A stretch of 64,000 nucleotides of DNA, from assembly GCA_948146395.1 (NCBI GenBank), contig OX411556.1, positions 32,331,056 through 32,395,055 of the forward strand, in the 5' to 3' direction. Numbering within the stretch: position 1 is the stretch's first letter; every line of letters begins with the position of its first letter. Under the pieces are notes generated by a model. The model did no database searches. It was not told the origin of the DNA and saw only the letters and a program-made list of their open reading frames with translations. This document shows positions 12,401 through 23,244 of the stretch, piece by piece. This stretch comes from Fragum whitleyi (Eukaryota; Mollusca; Bivalvia; Cardiida; Cardiidae). The position numbers were made by a program, and so were the translations under genes.

Positions 12401-15400
12401 GACTGTGCAGATGCACAGGCTGGTCAGAGTCTTTGCTTTGCACATATTTGAAATTGTTAGAAATCTCACACACAGGCTCATTTCATTTTCGAATTGATAC
12501 ATCCATTAAAAAGGCAGATGGGTAGGATTGTTATGCATAAAGTATTTGTTTGTATGGAGTTTAATGCAGCTTTTAGCAATTGTTCAGTTTTATCACGGAA
12601 GCTGGAGCACCTAACAATGGATTTCTGACATTTTTACTATCATAACATCCTTTCCTAGCCTCAAGCAGCCAAACATAAGTCTGTGATTTTCAACCCATTG
12701 GTAGTAGACAAAAAGCCAGAAGGGATAAGTGATGCCCTTACAAAAGATTAATTCCAAGTAGGATTTTGCTTTGAATATAACTCATCTCCACTATCAGACT
12801 TTATTCATGGACATATTAAATAATGAACAAGTTATGATATTGAAATTGGGAGAATTTCACTGAAAAACGCTTTATTTTGAATGTGGGTATATGGAGTCAA
12901 AAGCATTGTTCCCAGTAAAAAAAAAAATAATAATAATAAAAAACTATAAATAGTTTCACCAAGGAATTTCATTTAATTCTGAGGTATTTAGGGACTGATA
13001 AGAGATAAAATATTAGAAATTTGCCATTGTAATTAAGAGTTGAAGAGAATATTTGATGATTTTATGGCGGTATGAAACTCAAAACCTTATCTCACTGTAT
13101 GAATACACAAAGCAGATTCATACATGGGTGTGATAAGGTCTTGAGTTTCCTACCATCATGAAATCAACAAATACTCTCTTCATATCTTATGATCTAATAT
13201 TATGAAGCAAAAACTGTAAAGATTTGTCAATAATTAATAGATTTCTCTGGGGACTCCTTTTTGAGAAAGTTTACAAAATATATGCATAATCAAAAATGTT
13301 TTCATTAAGAAATAAAAATAATATTTCAGCCAATCAGAATGCATGAAAATTGAATTAATTCTGTTTAAAAGCAGAAGGTATGCACATGCACCGCCTCATC
13401 AATATTCATGAATTAACCAGAGGGATATACCTGTGTAAACAGTAAAAAATTAATGGTAAATGGATAAAGTTCTATGTCATTTCTTCTTATTACATAAATG
13501 CTCTTTTACGCTTTCATGTTAAAACTGATTACAACAGTTCTATTGCAAGTACCTGCTACCCCATAGCATTTTTTTTTTGGGGGGGGGGGGAATTTTATTT
13601 TTCTGCTATATCTGCTGTCAATGGACGAATCTATAGCCGAAATAGGATGTAGAAATTTAGTCCTTATACATGTACAATATTGCAGGTCAATATAGCACTT
13701 CTGGTTCAAATAAATTATCTAATTTGTTAACTAATTTTTCAAGCCTTTAAAAAGCTGCCACCAATGTAAAAAGAAGAGTTAAGATCATAAACCAACCTTG
13801 ACTAAACAAGTTTTGAGTAGTTGAAACATTTCTTCTCTAGATATATACCCATCCATGTTCAAATCATATACATCAAAACAATCTGGAACGAACGAACACA
13901 AATGATATATTACCCAAGAAAACATGCATAAATGAAGTCAAGCATTAATTTCAGCTATGTTACACATATACTTCAAAACTAATCAAAATTTAAAAAAAAA
14001 TCACCATAAATTCAAGATGAATTAAATTGAAAAAAGACTTCAAAACATTGTAGAAAACATTGAGAAACTGAGAGAAATTTCTTGAAACAAGCAATTTCTC
14101 TTTTAACTTCAGTGTTTTCCCTTTTTTATTGGAACATAACATTTTCTTCATTTCAAACAATGTTTTCTACTTTGTTTATTTTCTAGGATTTATTTAGTAC
14201 CGTTCCTAGATTTGTCCTGGTAACTACTTGGTCTCAAATTCAGTACTTGACTGTAGGTAGAAAAGCATGTGTCAGACAAGTCAGGCATGGTCTTCCACAC
14301 CCAAGGTTAACCTATTGGTTTGGTTTAATCCTTTTTATTTTACATCCATTCTGAAACACGTTCTAACAACTTAGATTAATCCCTCTTGATTCTACTTCCT
14401 GGAAAATTCACCAATATTGGTACCGAATGTGTGGGTCAATGAAGGAAAAAAATCAATAGCTACTCCCAGGAATCACCTTTGGGTCAAGAGACCAATGACA
14501 CCACATAGACCACGGTGGAACTGTGGTCTGTGTCACACCGCATTAACATAATGATAATGATACATACATCTGATTTGCTCCTCTACATCTCCTCGTAGAA
14601 ATATTGACAACCCCTTCACCCATTCGTCATGGTTTATATGGTTATCACTGTCTTTATCAAATGCCCTGAAAACTGAAATCATAAGTATACATAAGTAATA
14701 TTTCAATGAATTGTGTGGCCATGGGTGCGTTTATAGAGCTTGATAAAAAAAATCCTACTTCATTACAATATTTAGATGTCACAGAAAATTCTTTTCAAAA
14801 ATATTCCATGTTATTAAAGCCGATACCCAGCAAGTTCATTTATATATCTTAATATTCTTTTTTAGCCATTAAATATCTCAATGTACAAAATGCTTCATCC
14901 TAAATCTAAATTAGATTCTTAGGAATCATATTCTTAAAAAGCACCTCTGGCCTCATACCGACAAGGTTCGTAATACTAAATACTCATGCGCAACCAACTT
15001 TGGTTTCAAGGGAACATTGTGTAAGAATATACACTGAACTCCAGGCAAATAAATCATGCATATTTCATGAAAGTAAATTGATAGAAAAAATACACCTGTG
15101 ACCTCTTGTCCATGGTAAAAAAAAACACATTATTAATGTAATGGTGAGCTTATATAGATATAAATTTTCAATTAAAAATAATGAACAGGTTTTCAGCTGA
15201 TTTTCAGTGCAAAATTGTCTTTTTAAAACAAAATTTTCTCTTGTAGTGTCAGAAATTGACACTATTTCTGTGAATAAGGAGTTCAATCGACTCCCAACTA
15301 ATGAAAGTTCACAGTAAGAAGTCTAAATTTTCTTTATAGTAAAAACAATGTGGATATGAAGAAATTGCTTGTTACAATTTCTTCTTTTTCACAAGTTTCT

Positions 15401-18400
15401 TCTCAAAAAAAAAAAAAGGGTTTTCTTTCAAAGGACTACCAGATGTAAGCCATTTGAAGCAAATCTTATCTTCAGCTAGTTTTGCAGGATTAAAATGGAA
15501 ACTACAATACAGTTTTCACAAGGGTTTTAAAAGGAGAATTAGAAAACTGCATGACCCAAGCATTTATTTGATGTAAATGTTCTCATAAAAACAAGGGAGA
15601 GCATTGAACCCCTCTCTTCCAATATAAAGGAGTAAGTCTGGGGGAGCTACATTTTGTAAACAAGGAGTCTATGATTACTGGACTACCTTTAGTGTCAAGC
15701 CCAGAGTGTTTCCATGCTTATCCTGCCATTCTCTATAGACACAAAATAGATAAATTCACATACCCCTGTCCATTAACATATCATCTGTCATCCCAAATAT
15801 ATCATGAAGTATGTCTCGGAAACGGAGCCTGTCCAACTTCTTGTTTCCAGTGCCTTCTACGTATTTACTGTACATTGACAGTAATTTCTCTATCTCCGAT
15901 TTTTGAACTGAAAAATAGAAATCAGAGGATTGTGCTAGTTTTTAAAATTTGGGAGTCAATTATTGACCTCATGAACATAAAATTCTGGGGGTCAAAACTG
16001 GTTTTAAATCGGTCAAAAAAAGCAAAACATAAAAACTGATAAGTCTTTAATGTAATCTATATAATTGAAACAACATATAAACAATAAAAGTGTAGACACA
16101 CTTTATTGTTTATTTTGTTTTATGTATATAATTCTTTTGTAATAGTATGATGAAAACAATTAACCACTGGAAATATAGTGGGTCAAATGACCCCCTGCTG
16201 CTGCATGAAATTTTTGGGGATCAAAACCCTGCTTTAAGAGCCAAACACTAGCCCTGCATTAGTCCTTTTTTAAAACCCTAAGTTGTGGTTACTCATTTGA
16301 AATGTCTTGTTGAGAATATATAAATGAGTAACCACAATTTAGGGTTAATTGAGAAGTATAGATTTTAGACTCGCTTTAACTCCTTTTATTTGGACCCCTG
16401 GAAAAAAGTTTTAAGGGTTTGACTTTCTTTATATTTGAACATACTATGTTCACGTATTCTTGCTAGCCTTTGAAGTTCAGAATTATTCACCTTTGAACAA
16501 GAAATTCTGGGGGTCAATGATATCTTTATTGAAAGGATAAAAAGAGCAATTTATAAGTACTTTATAATACACACTTAAATTTAAAAGTTAAAACTTGCCT
16601 ATAACCTGTTAGATACTAATGGATCAACATCAACATAAATTCTTATTGTTGATTCATTTAGATCTCTTTCAAAGAAATGAATTATATGAATCATTGAAAT
16701 GAATTTCAAAGGTATATGACAGTTAAGAACATCATCTAATTGAAGAGTTGAATGATTTTGGAATGATATTAGAAAGTAATTGAATGAGTGTGTGGTGCGA
16801 GTTTTGAATGATTTTCAAGGGAGGCAACCATAATTGATAATTTTTGTAAATCGGATAAATTTGCAAAAATCTTGTACTTTAAGTTCCATTAAATAAGATA
16901 TACCTACTTTTCTCATTTTGTGTCTTCACTGACAAATTGATCAGAAACATAAAAATTCAACACAAACCTTTAAAATCATGAAATTATTTGACCAATTTGA
17001 TTGAAGTTTTGATCATTTTGAACAATTTTAAAGTGATTTGAATAGATTTTGAGTGTTTTTGAATAGTTTGAGTGAGTGTTAGGAATCAATGAATGGAGCT
17101 CTGAGCAAGTGATTAGAATAGGTTTTGATCTATATGTCAATTTAACAATGTTTCTGACTGTAGATCATCCTTGGATACCTAGGGGGTCTCCCTATTTCCT
17201 TGTTTAACAGTTGGTCTCCATTGATTTGCAAGCAGGGCGAAAAAATTCTACTCATCCGCTCGTCCTGCATGATTTTTTCTATCTTTGTCTATATAAGCAG
17301 GACTAGTGGATTTTGCAAAATTTCACTTATGAAATTAATGTATCACTTTAGTTTCTTATATAGCAGGACGAGTAGAAATTTCAAGGATTCTCAAGCCCTG
17401 TGCAAGTAAGGAGTCCGCTGGACTCCAAGCGTGGAAAGGAAATATTTTGAAAAGCAAATGCACAAAACTTGTTGAAGAAAACATTTTGCTTGCATCCTTT
17501 ATTATTTTGAGAAAAAAATCATTTTGGTAGAACATTGTGGAAAAGAAGAAATTGCTTACAACAAGCAATTTCTTCTTTTTCACAATATTCTCCCATTATG
17601 ATAATTTGGACTCCTTACTTTGAGTTTGGATTCCTTGATTTCAAGTGTTAGGAATCCTATTGACTCCTAAATCTCAGAAGTTAGTGTCGACCCCTGTTCA
17701 TAGTGTGCGTGTTATAGATGTTTAGCAGAACTGTTGGTGAGCAAGTTTGATGCTCTTCACTGCCCTGTGCAAACAAGGTCACTTTCTAGGTTGTTCTACT
17801 CTACACAAGTTCTTGAAAAAAAAAAGTCACTGGTCACTATTGCAGTTTATGGTTTTGAAGCACTTTTTTTGTTCTTGGCTTGATTTTTCACGTTTTTAGC
17901 ACTTTTTTATACGAAAGTATCTTACAAATCAAACAAGACTGTGCACCACATCACATGCGCTCATGTTCAAAGTGGTATACAATTCATAAATTGTTACCAT
18001 TTTTTTTATCGTCAGGTGCTCTAGTGCTGGCCATGTCCTATGCTACTTTTTTTTCTTAATTATTCCCAACATTTTCTGAGCAACAAATCATTAACTGAAA
18101 AGTCTAGTCATACCCACAGCAAAAACACCACAATACAAGCACTCATTCTTTGTAAACACCACTATCCAGTGGAATCACCTGCCAAATGCAACAGCGCATG
18201 CAGGCTCATTAGTGGCCTTTAAGACGGCCCTCAAAAACGAGAGCCAATAATACGGCAACACACACTTCCGTTGTATAAAAAGCCTTTTCAGGACTCTACA
18301 ACGTACACATTCAGATTCAGATACTGAAAAATACATAATCAAGAAAAATTAAAGTTTTTTTCTTTGGTTGTTCAGCCAACATTTTTCATGAATAGCATTT

Positions 18401-19805
18401 AAAATTTGCTAGATAAAGTATAACATCACCTGATGGTTGGAGGTAGGACAGTTTAAAATGGACATCTTTCTATCAGTATCTGTATGTTTATGTTGTAGAA
18501 TCATTAAAAGGCTTTTATACAACTAGGTTATTTCTCTGAGGTTACTTTTTTAAGATTCTTAAAACTCATCAAAAAATGCACTTCAAGTCAACAGGTTGAT
18601 GAGGAATTTACTATGAAACAATTTAACTAAAATATAACACACACACTTAAAAAATATTCATTTAAACAAAGAAGAGTAATGCCAAATGCAGACTTTACAA
18701 AATACCCATATTTTTCAGGGGACCGTGTGTCTGGTAAGCTTAAAATTTTTACCAGACCAAATTCAATTTCTGGTCCCATATTTTCCAGGGGACCGTGGGT
18801 CTGGTAAGCTTAAAATTTTTACCAGACCAAATTCAATTTCACCAGACAGAACAATAGTACACATTGTAATTGTGGCTAGATTTTACCAGTCAGTCAGTCC
18901 TGTATTCATGCGCATCTTATCAGACCGGCATGATTTTTACCAGACATGTCAGTGGGACTGGCGGTATTTCGTGAAGTCTGCAAATGATCTTAGGTGGTCG
19001 GATATGGGTCACCCGAGTAAATTTCATGGACACAGGACAGGCTGGTTTCAGGGTTAAAAGTTGAGGACTCCCTCACACAAAATTTTGACCCACAATTTAA
19101 CAAAATAAATAAGTAGAGACGTTTGCTTCTGATAAGCAGATGGGAAATAACACCAAAAAATCTTATACACTCATGTCGGGTAATCCTGCGCATCGTCTAA
19201 TGCTGCGCAGCTATATGACGTCATGTAAACTATGAAAATGGCCGCTTAATATAAAAGTAGAACAACCTATTTTTCATACTCAAAATTCGATCATTTCCAC
19301 CATTTAAAACAAAAATTTCATGTGTTTATTTTAAAGCAAAAAGATTCCCGTTTTTGTCTTACTGATTTTATTTTAATTTTAACAGATAACGGACATTAAT
19401 TTTAGGGTCTCACCTCGACTGCGCATGCTAGCCGACAAAAACTGCGTTGATAATACGCAACGGTGCCTCTGTTCATCGCCGGATTGTGTAATTCAAGTGA
19501 CATTTTGTTCTAGATAAAATGTCTTTTACATAGCCAAAATGGTTAACGAGTACAGTCGTGTATTGATTTTTCGTACAAGCAATATCTTTACACGAATTTT
19601 TTACTTGATTTTCTTAAGTGCGCAGGGTTAGCCGACAGCACTGTACCTTAATTAAAGCGGCGACGATTTGACCCTAGGCCGAACCTCCTTTAAAATTTCA
19701 TATTTCCTCATTGAAGCAGATTTTCATATACTTACAGTGCACTGCGCCATCTTTTCTGCTTAGTTTTTCGATTATTTTTGTTTGTTCTTGGCGTTTAGAT
19801 GTCAT
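6409..19805 (-). CDS. CLXN: Calaxin-like EF-hand protein (outer dynein arm calcium sensor), 7 exons, 211 aa
   Basis: Exons on the minus strand, in order of translation: 19736-19805, 15764-15907, 14568-14672, 13797-13882, 11925-11990, 8609-8713, 6409-6468. All have GT donors and AG acceptors, and the joined frame stays open for 211 codons, the length of human calaxin. Three clear EF-hand loops are visible: residues 77-88 ([12 protein letters not shown]), 113-124 ([12 protein letters not shown]) and 158-169 ([12 protein letters not shown], ending in Asp rather than Glu). Family landmarks are [10 protein letters not shown] (about 57-66), KGLSIFLRG (91-99), [16 protein letters not shown] (136-151) and [11 protein letters not shown] (179-189). 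Known role in the family: calcium-dependent binding to outer-arm dynein and anchoring of the arm in motile cilia and sperm flagella. The start ATG has A at -3. Introns are filled with mobile elements. Neuronal calcium sensor proteins are related, but the EDPDEG and AFGPCLP motifs favour calaxin. Confidence is high except for the last exon. Confidence 0.93.
6538..6780. mobile_element. MITE, GAGCCTG family
   Basis: Starts TTGAGCCTGTGCTTGAGATT and ends with the reverse complement ATCACACACACGCTCATTT, with inner arms CCAACAATTTCAA and AAGTTGTTGC. About 240 bp with a central GTCTGACCAGAGTC. Other copies: 12008-12482, 47224-47461, 50641-50846. Lies in the last calaxin intron. Confidence 0.7.
7795..7945. 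repeat. Long hairpin (about 150 bp)
   Basis: The arms ATAATTGTTTGTTTT and AAAACAAACAATTAT, and inner arms AACAACAAAAGCTATATTTT and its complement, fold around about 7866. Probably a palindromic MITE within the calaxin intron. 6781-7794 and 7946-8608 hold nothing else I recognise. Confidence 0.65.
8609..8713 (-). CDS. CLXN: Calaxin exon 6 (EF-hand loop 158-169)
   Basis: Acceptor atttttcag, donor AGG|gtaagtca, phase 0 at both ends. Encodes residues 158-192, from the loop [12 protein letters not shown] to [14 protein letters not shown]. The latter motif is diagnostic for calaxin. Reading through the donor runs into intron sequence with no family similarity, so a further exon is needed. Confidence 0.94.
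8811..9224 (+). mobile_element. MITE, GACACTAA family, with 5 bp target duplication
   Basis: Termini CAGGGGTTGACACTAACTTC and AGTGTCAAACCCTG, flanked by TGTGG on both sides. The interior hairpin GAAGAAATTTCTTGC/GCAATTTCTTC and the trailing GGAGTC motifs match the copy at 5783. Lies in calaxin intron 5, about 100 bp from exon 6. Confidence 0.8.
9441..11359 (+). repeat. Tandem-repeat element (pearl/HINE-like) with dimeric higher-order period
   Basis: Left end AACAAGAGGACCAAGATGGT (hairpin GGACCAAGATGGTCC) followed by ATCGCTCACCTGAG. The shared mark GAACAAAC recurs with C at 10011, 10188, 10355, 10532, 10699, 10873 and 11039: spacings alternate about 177 and 167, so the true unit is a 344 bp dimer. 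Closes with a GACGCACGACGGACATT stretch and the hairpin AGCTCACCTTGAGCACTTCG..., ending GAGCTAA. Lies in calaxin intron 5. Same family in reverse at 39665-40922. Confidence 0.88.
11925..11990 (-). CDS. CLXN: Calaxin exon 5
   Basis: A 66 bp exon, too short for an ORF scan, with acceptor attacag and donor ATG|gtgagt, both in phase 0. Encodes residues 136-157, [20 protein letters not shown] then KM, nearly identical to the linker before the last EF-hand in vertebrate calaxin. Confidence 0.94.
12008..12482. mobile_element. MITE, GAGCCTG family, interrupted by a TTAA MITE
   Basis: Left arm TTTGAGCCTGTGAGACATTT, right arm AATCTCACACACAGGCTCAT. The element is split by the TTAA-flanked insertion at 12036-12270; removing it restores the usual family length of about 240 bp. 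Confidence 0.75.
12036..12270 (+). mobile_element. MITE with TTAA target duplication (piggyBac-type), nested
   Basis: TTAA then CCCTTGTCATGCT...; right end TTCAGCATGACAAGGG then TTAA. Perfect TTAA on both sides and terminal inverted repeats starting CCC fit non-autonomous piggyBac-like elements. Interior carries GCCTGCACACAAGTGCAGTC. Sits inside the GAGCCTG MITE. Confidence 0.82.
12548..12725 (-). mobile_element. SINE, 3' part only
   Basis: On the minus strand the tail CCATTGTTAGGTGCTC to GCTGCATTAAACTCC matches the 3' half of the complete SINE at 63655-63917. The tRNA-like head is missing. Confidence 0.6.
13035..13192. repeat. Inverted repeat (palindromic MITE-like)
   Basis: Arms GAAGAGAATATTTGATGATT and its approximate complement around AATCAACAAATACTCTCTTC, with CTCAAAACCTTATC/GATAAGGTCTTGAG inside. 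Lies in calaxin intron 4. A run of G follows at about 13569-13590. Confidence 0.55.
13797..13882 (-). CDS. CLXN: Calaxin exon 4 (EF-hand loop 113-124)
   Basis: Acceptor cgttccag, donor AAG|gttggt. Encodes residues 107-135 ([20 protein letters not shown] then QLLKTCLVK). The loop has the canonical acidic positions and glycine at position 6. Confidence 0.94.
14370..14515 (-). mobile_element. tRNA-derived SINE, second family
   Basis: Minus-strand reading shows a tRNA-like head with a weak B box before GGGAGTAGCTATTG and GGAAGTAGAATC. The copy at 48440-48615 has the same layout. Lies 50 bp from calaxin exon 3. Confidence 0.45.
14568..14672 (-). CDS. CLXN: Calaxin exon 3 (EF-hand loop 77-88)
   Basis: Two stacked AG sites occur here (atttcag|TTTTCAG|GGC). 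Only the upstream one keeps frame and restores the family motif VFRAFDKD, so the exon starts at 14672. Donor is AGAT|gtatgta. Encodes residues 72-106, including a full calcium-binding loop and [14 protein letters not shown]. Confidence 0.93.
15246..15704 (+). mobile_element. MITE, GACACTAA family, with 5 bp target duplication
   Basis: Termini CAGAAATTGACACTA and TAGTGTCAAGCCCAG, flanked by AGTGT on both sides. Internal hairpin AAGAAATTGCTTGTTAC. It ends 60 bp before calaxin exon 2 in intron 2. Confidence 0.72.
15764..15907 (-). CDS. CLXN: Calaxin exon 2
   Basis: Acceptor tttttcag and donor GGG|gtatgtg. Encodes residues 24-71, beginning [16 protein letters not shown] and ending [11 protein letters not shown]. 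It completes the codon split at exon 1 and leaves one base for exon 3. Covers the degenerate first EF-hand region, which lacks the acidic loop residues. Confidence 0.93.
15908..17214. other. Calaxin intron 1, part; small hairpin at 16272-16345
   Basis: Mostly AT-rich sequence with no gene. A hairpin with arms AACCCTAAGTTGTGGTTACT and its complement occurs at 16272-16345. TTTTGAATGATTTT-like simple repeats run from about 16740 to 17060. Confidence 0.5.
17215..17400. mobile_element. Short element with repeated GCAGGACGAG motif
   Basis: GCAGGGCGAAAAAATTCTAC near 17232 mirrors GTAGAAATTTC...AAGCCCTG near 17370-17400. Inside, CTCGTCCTGC, GCAGGACTAG and GCAGGACGAG recur in both orientations. It abuts the MITE that follows. 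Confidence 0.45.
17401..17696 (-). mobile_element. MITE, GACACTAA family, truncated, reverse orientation
   Basis: The GTTAGTGTCGACCCCTG end is intact at 17680-17696. The internal hairpin AAGAAATTGCTTACAACAAG is at 17530-17585. The opposite terminus is lost where it meets the preceding element. Confidence 0.6.
18706..18960 (+). repeat. 70 bp tandem duplication rich in ACCAGAC motifs
   Basis: CCATATTTTTCAGGGGACCG at 18706 recurs at 18776. The unit holds GTCTGGTAAGC and TTTTTACCAGACCAAATTC, so CAGAC/GTCTG motifs alternate in orientation and continue to about 18945. Resembles other motif-array elements in the window. Confidence 0.65.
19168..19643. mobile_element. Tc1-like MITE with TA target duplication
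   Basis: Left CACTCATGTCGGGTAATCC and right inverted copy (reading inward CAGTGCTGTCGGCTAACCC) both flanked by TA; CCTGCGCA/TGCGCAGG follow. CAGTG termini plus TA are typical of Tc1 elements. No transposase. Lies 93 bp from calaxin exon 1. A second copy is 39559-41302. Confidence 0.75.
19736..19805 (-). CDS. CLXN: Calaxin exon 1 (coding part)
   Basis: Encodes residues 1-23, starting [18 protein letters not shown], plus one base of codon 24. The donor reads ACT|gtaagtat. The start lies after ATCAAA with A at -3, and this methionine gives the family's usual length. The exon carries the N-terminal helix before the first degenerate EF-hand. Confidence 0.88.
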
Positions 19806-20370
19806 TTTGATCTTAAAAAGAGAAAGTGAAATTTGATCGAAAATTTGGTTGTGTATCGGTTACCAGGTCTATTGCGCTTGCGCATGTAAACACAGGAACC
19901 GGAAACACAAAATCCCGAACGCTTTTCGGTGATTTCCGTCATATTTCGATAATTATTGATTTAGACTGGCAAACCTGTCCCATCTACCGGTCAATTATTG
20001 ATTTCGATCTATTTTTTCCTCATATTTTCAAAGCGTTAATGCTATCTATGCAAGTTCATTTGATAAAATTACCCATCTTTCGCAAAAGACTACACGTTGT
20101 ATAAAGGTCTTTTTTTTTTAATTCATGCAGTTTCATATTTAATTTAAAAAAAAATAGTGAATGTTATTAAATTTGCTTCGATTAAGAAAAGTTGAGGTAA
20201 ACAAGATATCTAAAATTGGAATAACTGAGAATGCTTTAGTTATGAAAATCATCATATTACAGTATCATTTGATTGTAATTTTTTATTATGTTTCTTTCCT
20301 TTTCTCTTAAGATTATATATCACTGCACTTTGAAATAGGGCAAGTGAACATATCTGAGTAGATAATCAAT
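19806..20370. other. Upstream region of calaxin; no gene
   Basis: Contains the 5' flank of the minus-strand calaxin gene and presumably its promoter, but no TATA box or clear element could be assigned. Rest is AT-rich. Confidence 0.4.
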
Positions 20371-21795
20371 AACAAGAGGGCCATAGTGGCCCTAAATCGC
20401 TCACCTGAATGAACTGTCAAAAATTGTTTAAAGTAGGTTAAGAAAAAGGATGATGAGTTCTGAACAAATTTCAGGTTGATCGGGCAAAAAATGTGGCCTC
20501 TAGTGTGCATACAAGATTATTCTAAGATGTAAGCCAATGACCAAGTTTTTGACCCCACTTGACCTAATTTCAAACTCGTCTGAGATTTATCAAAACAGTC
20601 ATTCTGACCAAATTTCAGGTTGATTGGGTAAAAAATGTGGCCTCTAGAGTGCATAGAGGGTTTTACTAAGATTTGACCCCGTGGCCTAGTTATTGACCCC
20701 ACTTGACCCAATTCCAAAATTGTCCAAGATTTTATCATGACAATAATTCTGACCAAATTTCAGGTTGATTGGGCAAAAAATGTGGGCTCTAGAGTACATA
20801 CATGGGTTCTCTTTGATTTCACCCTGTGACCTAGTTTTTGACCGCAGTTGACCAAAATTCGAACTCATCCAAGATTTGATCAAGAAAATCATTCTGACCA
20901 AATTTCAGGTTGATTGGGAAAAAAATGTGGCCTCTTAAGTGCATACAGGGTTTTTCTAAGATTTGACCCCATGACCTAGTTTTTGACCCCAGTTGACCCA
21001 AATTTGAACTCATCCAAGATTTCATTTAGACAATCATTCTGACCAAATTTCAGATTTGACCAGGCAAAAAATGAGGCCTCTAGAGTGTATACAAGGTTTT
21101 TCTAAGATTTGACCCCGTGACCTAGTTTTTGACCCCAGTTGACCCAAATTCAAACTTGTCCAAAATTTTATCAAGACAATCATTCGGACCAAATTTCAGG
21201 TCAATCGGGCCAAAAATGAGGCCTCTAGAGTGCATACAAGGTTTTTTACTTAGATTTGACCCCCATGACCTAGTTTTTGACCCCAGTTGACCCAAATTCA
21301 AACTTGTCCAAGCTTTATCAAGACAGTCATTCTGACCAAATTTCAGGTTGATCGGGCAAAAATTGAGGCCTCTAGAGTGTATACAAGGTTTTTTACTTAG
21401 ATTTGACCCCCATGACCTAGTTTTTGACCCCAGTTGACCCAAATTCAAAATTGTCCAAGCTTTTATCAAGACAGTCATTCTGACCAAAATTCAGGTTGAT
21501 CGGGCAAAAATTGAGGCCTCTAGAGTGTATACAAGGTTTTTCTAAGATTTGACCCAGTGACCTAGTTTTTGACCCCAGTTGACCCAATTTCGAACTCGTC
21601 CAAGATTTCATCAAGACAATCATTCTGACCAAAATTCAGGTTGATTGGGCAAAAAATGTGGCCTCTAGAGTGCATACAAGGTAAATGTTGACGGACGGAC
21701 GACGGACGACGGACGACGGACGACGCACGACGGACGCCGGACATCCACCTACCCACAAAAGCTCACCTTGAGCACTTCGTGCTCAGGTGAGCTAA
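20371..21795 (+). repeat. Tandem-repeat element (pearl/HINE-like), nine monomers of about 145 bp
   Basis: Left end AACAAGAGGGCCATAGTGGC (hairpin), then CGCTCACCTGA. The mark CAGGTTGAT recurs with C at 20472, 20616, 20761, 20906, 21051, 21197, 21344, 21492 and 21637. Then GACGGACGGACGACGG and the hairpin AGCTCACCTTGAGCACTTCG..., ending AGCTAA. Overlapping minus-strand ORFs of 64-121 codons here merely translate the monomers. Confidence 0.9.
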
Positions 21796-22904
21796 AAATG
21801 AAATCCGGAAAGAAAAATCACGTAATTCCCCCGACACAATACTCTTATAAGACATCCTTCAGATTTAAACATTTCCAAAGGACTGAAATTTCGTATTTAT
21901 AAAAATGAGGTCGTGTGTATGCTCATAAATGGCGTAACTTTTTACAGCTCAGGATAAAACTCGTAACCTTGACAAATATAAAGAATTCATAACTTTGTTT
22001 CATCATTTTGGTTAACATAGGTTAGGAAACAAGTGCTTCTAAAATAAATTTATGATTCTGACAATCGAATATTATAATTTTTGAGTCAGAATTCGTGGAT
22101 TTAACTCTCGGTCGAGAATCAAGTTCAAGTTCAAAATATTTAATGGCATATTAACATCATTTTTTTTGCCTGTACATATACAATATTACGAAACAGCACA
22201 GCATGAGGACTAGAGAATAGTTGTTAAGTCAGGAAAACTGTGGAATGATCTTCACAAGTTCAATAATATAATACTTATAGATGACAACAAATATATTCGA
22301 ACATGCAAGTAATGATCTCATGGAGACATAAACTTATCATATTTAAACATGGTCAGAATGACGTTGAGAGTAATGTTTAGGAAAAAGGAACCCATTGGAT
22401 ATTGTTTTTTTTTTATTGTGTGTGTGTGTGTGTGTGTGTGTGTGGTTTTTTTGTATGTGTTTTGTTTTATTTTTTTAAATCACTTATGTGATCACTCTCG
22501 GAATTTTTTTATCTACGGAAAAGGAAGAAACTCTGTTTTTAATCAAGATATCTATCATATCGCTAAGGTTTTGGTAGCTTTCACCCAAATCAGTTTCCGG
22601 AATACTACCAATAAATTATGAAAACAAATGACCCGACATGGGTCGAATTAATAATCAGACGCGTAATTGTGTGAACCTGTGACAACAACTTAAGTTTTAA
22701 TTGTATCATTTGATTTTACGACCTACTTTAGGCGTCCAATAATTAGTAAACCACCCGATATAACTGACGATTTTGGATCAAATGACGGGAATGGTCACTC
22801 GATAGAAAAGTTGACGAGAAAAAGGAAATAATATTCACTTTAAATATATTTTCCCATATTTCCAGTAATAGTTACGATTTGTTTGTTTGAATGGGATATT
22901 ACGC
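21796..22904. other. No gene; TG microsatellite
   Basis: A (TG)n run lies at about 22419-22443. No coding similarity or other repeat was recognised. Confidence 0.5.
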
Positions 22905-23110
22905 CGCTTTCACCAATACGGCTTTCTGTTTCACCGAGGCGGCTGGAAAACATAACAATGATTCCTTGCATTTCTCACACTAGTGCTACCATAACACCCT
23001 TTCCTAGCCACCGTCTGCTATCCCACGAATTACGGACGTTTCGTACCATAACCATTTCATACCAGTCATTTCGTACCGTTGTATTGGATTTTCCGTACCA
23101 TATAGTTGGA
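22905..23110 (-). mobile_element. SINE fragment next to TTTCGTACC motif array
   Basis: On the minus strand GATAGCAGACGG...GTAGCACTAGTGTGAGAAAT (about 22925-23020) matches the SINE body at 51464-51700. After it, TTTCGTACC and variants recur four times to about 23100. Confidence 0.5.
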
Positions 23111-23244
23111 GAGGTCGTAACATATTATTGGAGATTTGGTACGTTACGCCTAGCATTTCCTTTAACTTTTTTGTTTATAGTTTTTTTTTAAATAATAAAA
23201 AAATGTTTTATATTTTCATTTTATAATTTCAATGTTTTAAAAAA

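Noticed and set aside
15671..16039. 122-codon plus-strand ORF
   Set aside because: Runs antisense through calaxin exon 2 and into the intron; the minus strand is the supported coding strand.
20313..21756. Seven overlapping minus-strand ORFs with a repeated peptide (PINLKFGQND type)
   Set aside because: They translate the 145 bp tandem monomers; a monomer length not always divisible by three shifts frame, and there is no start context or domain.
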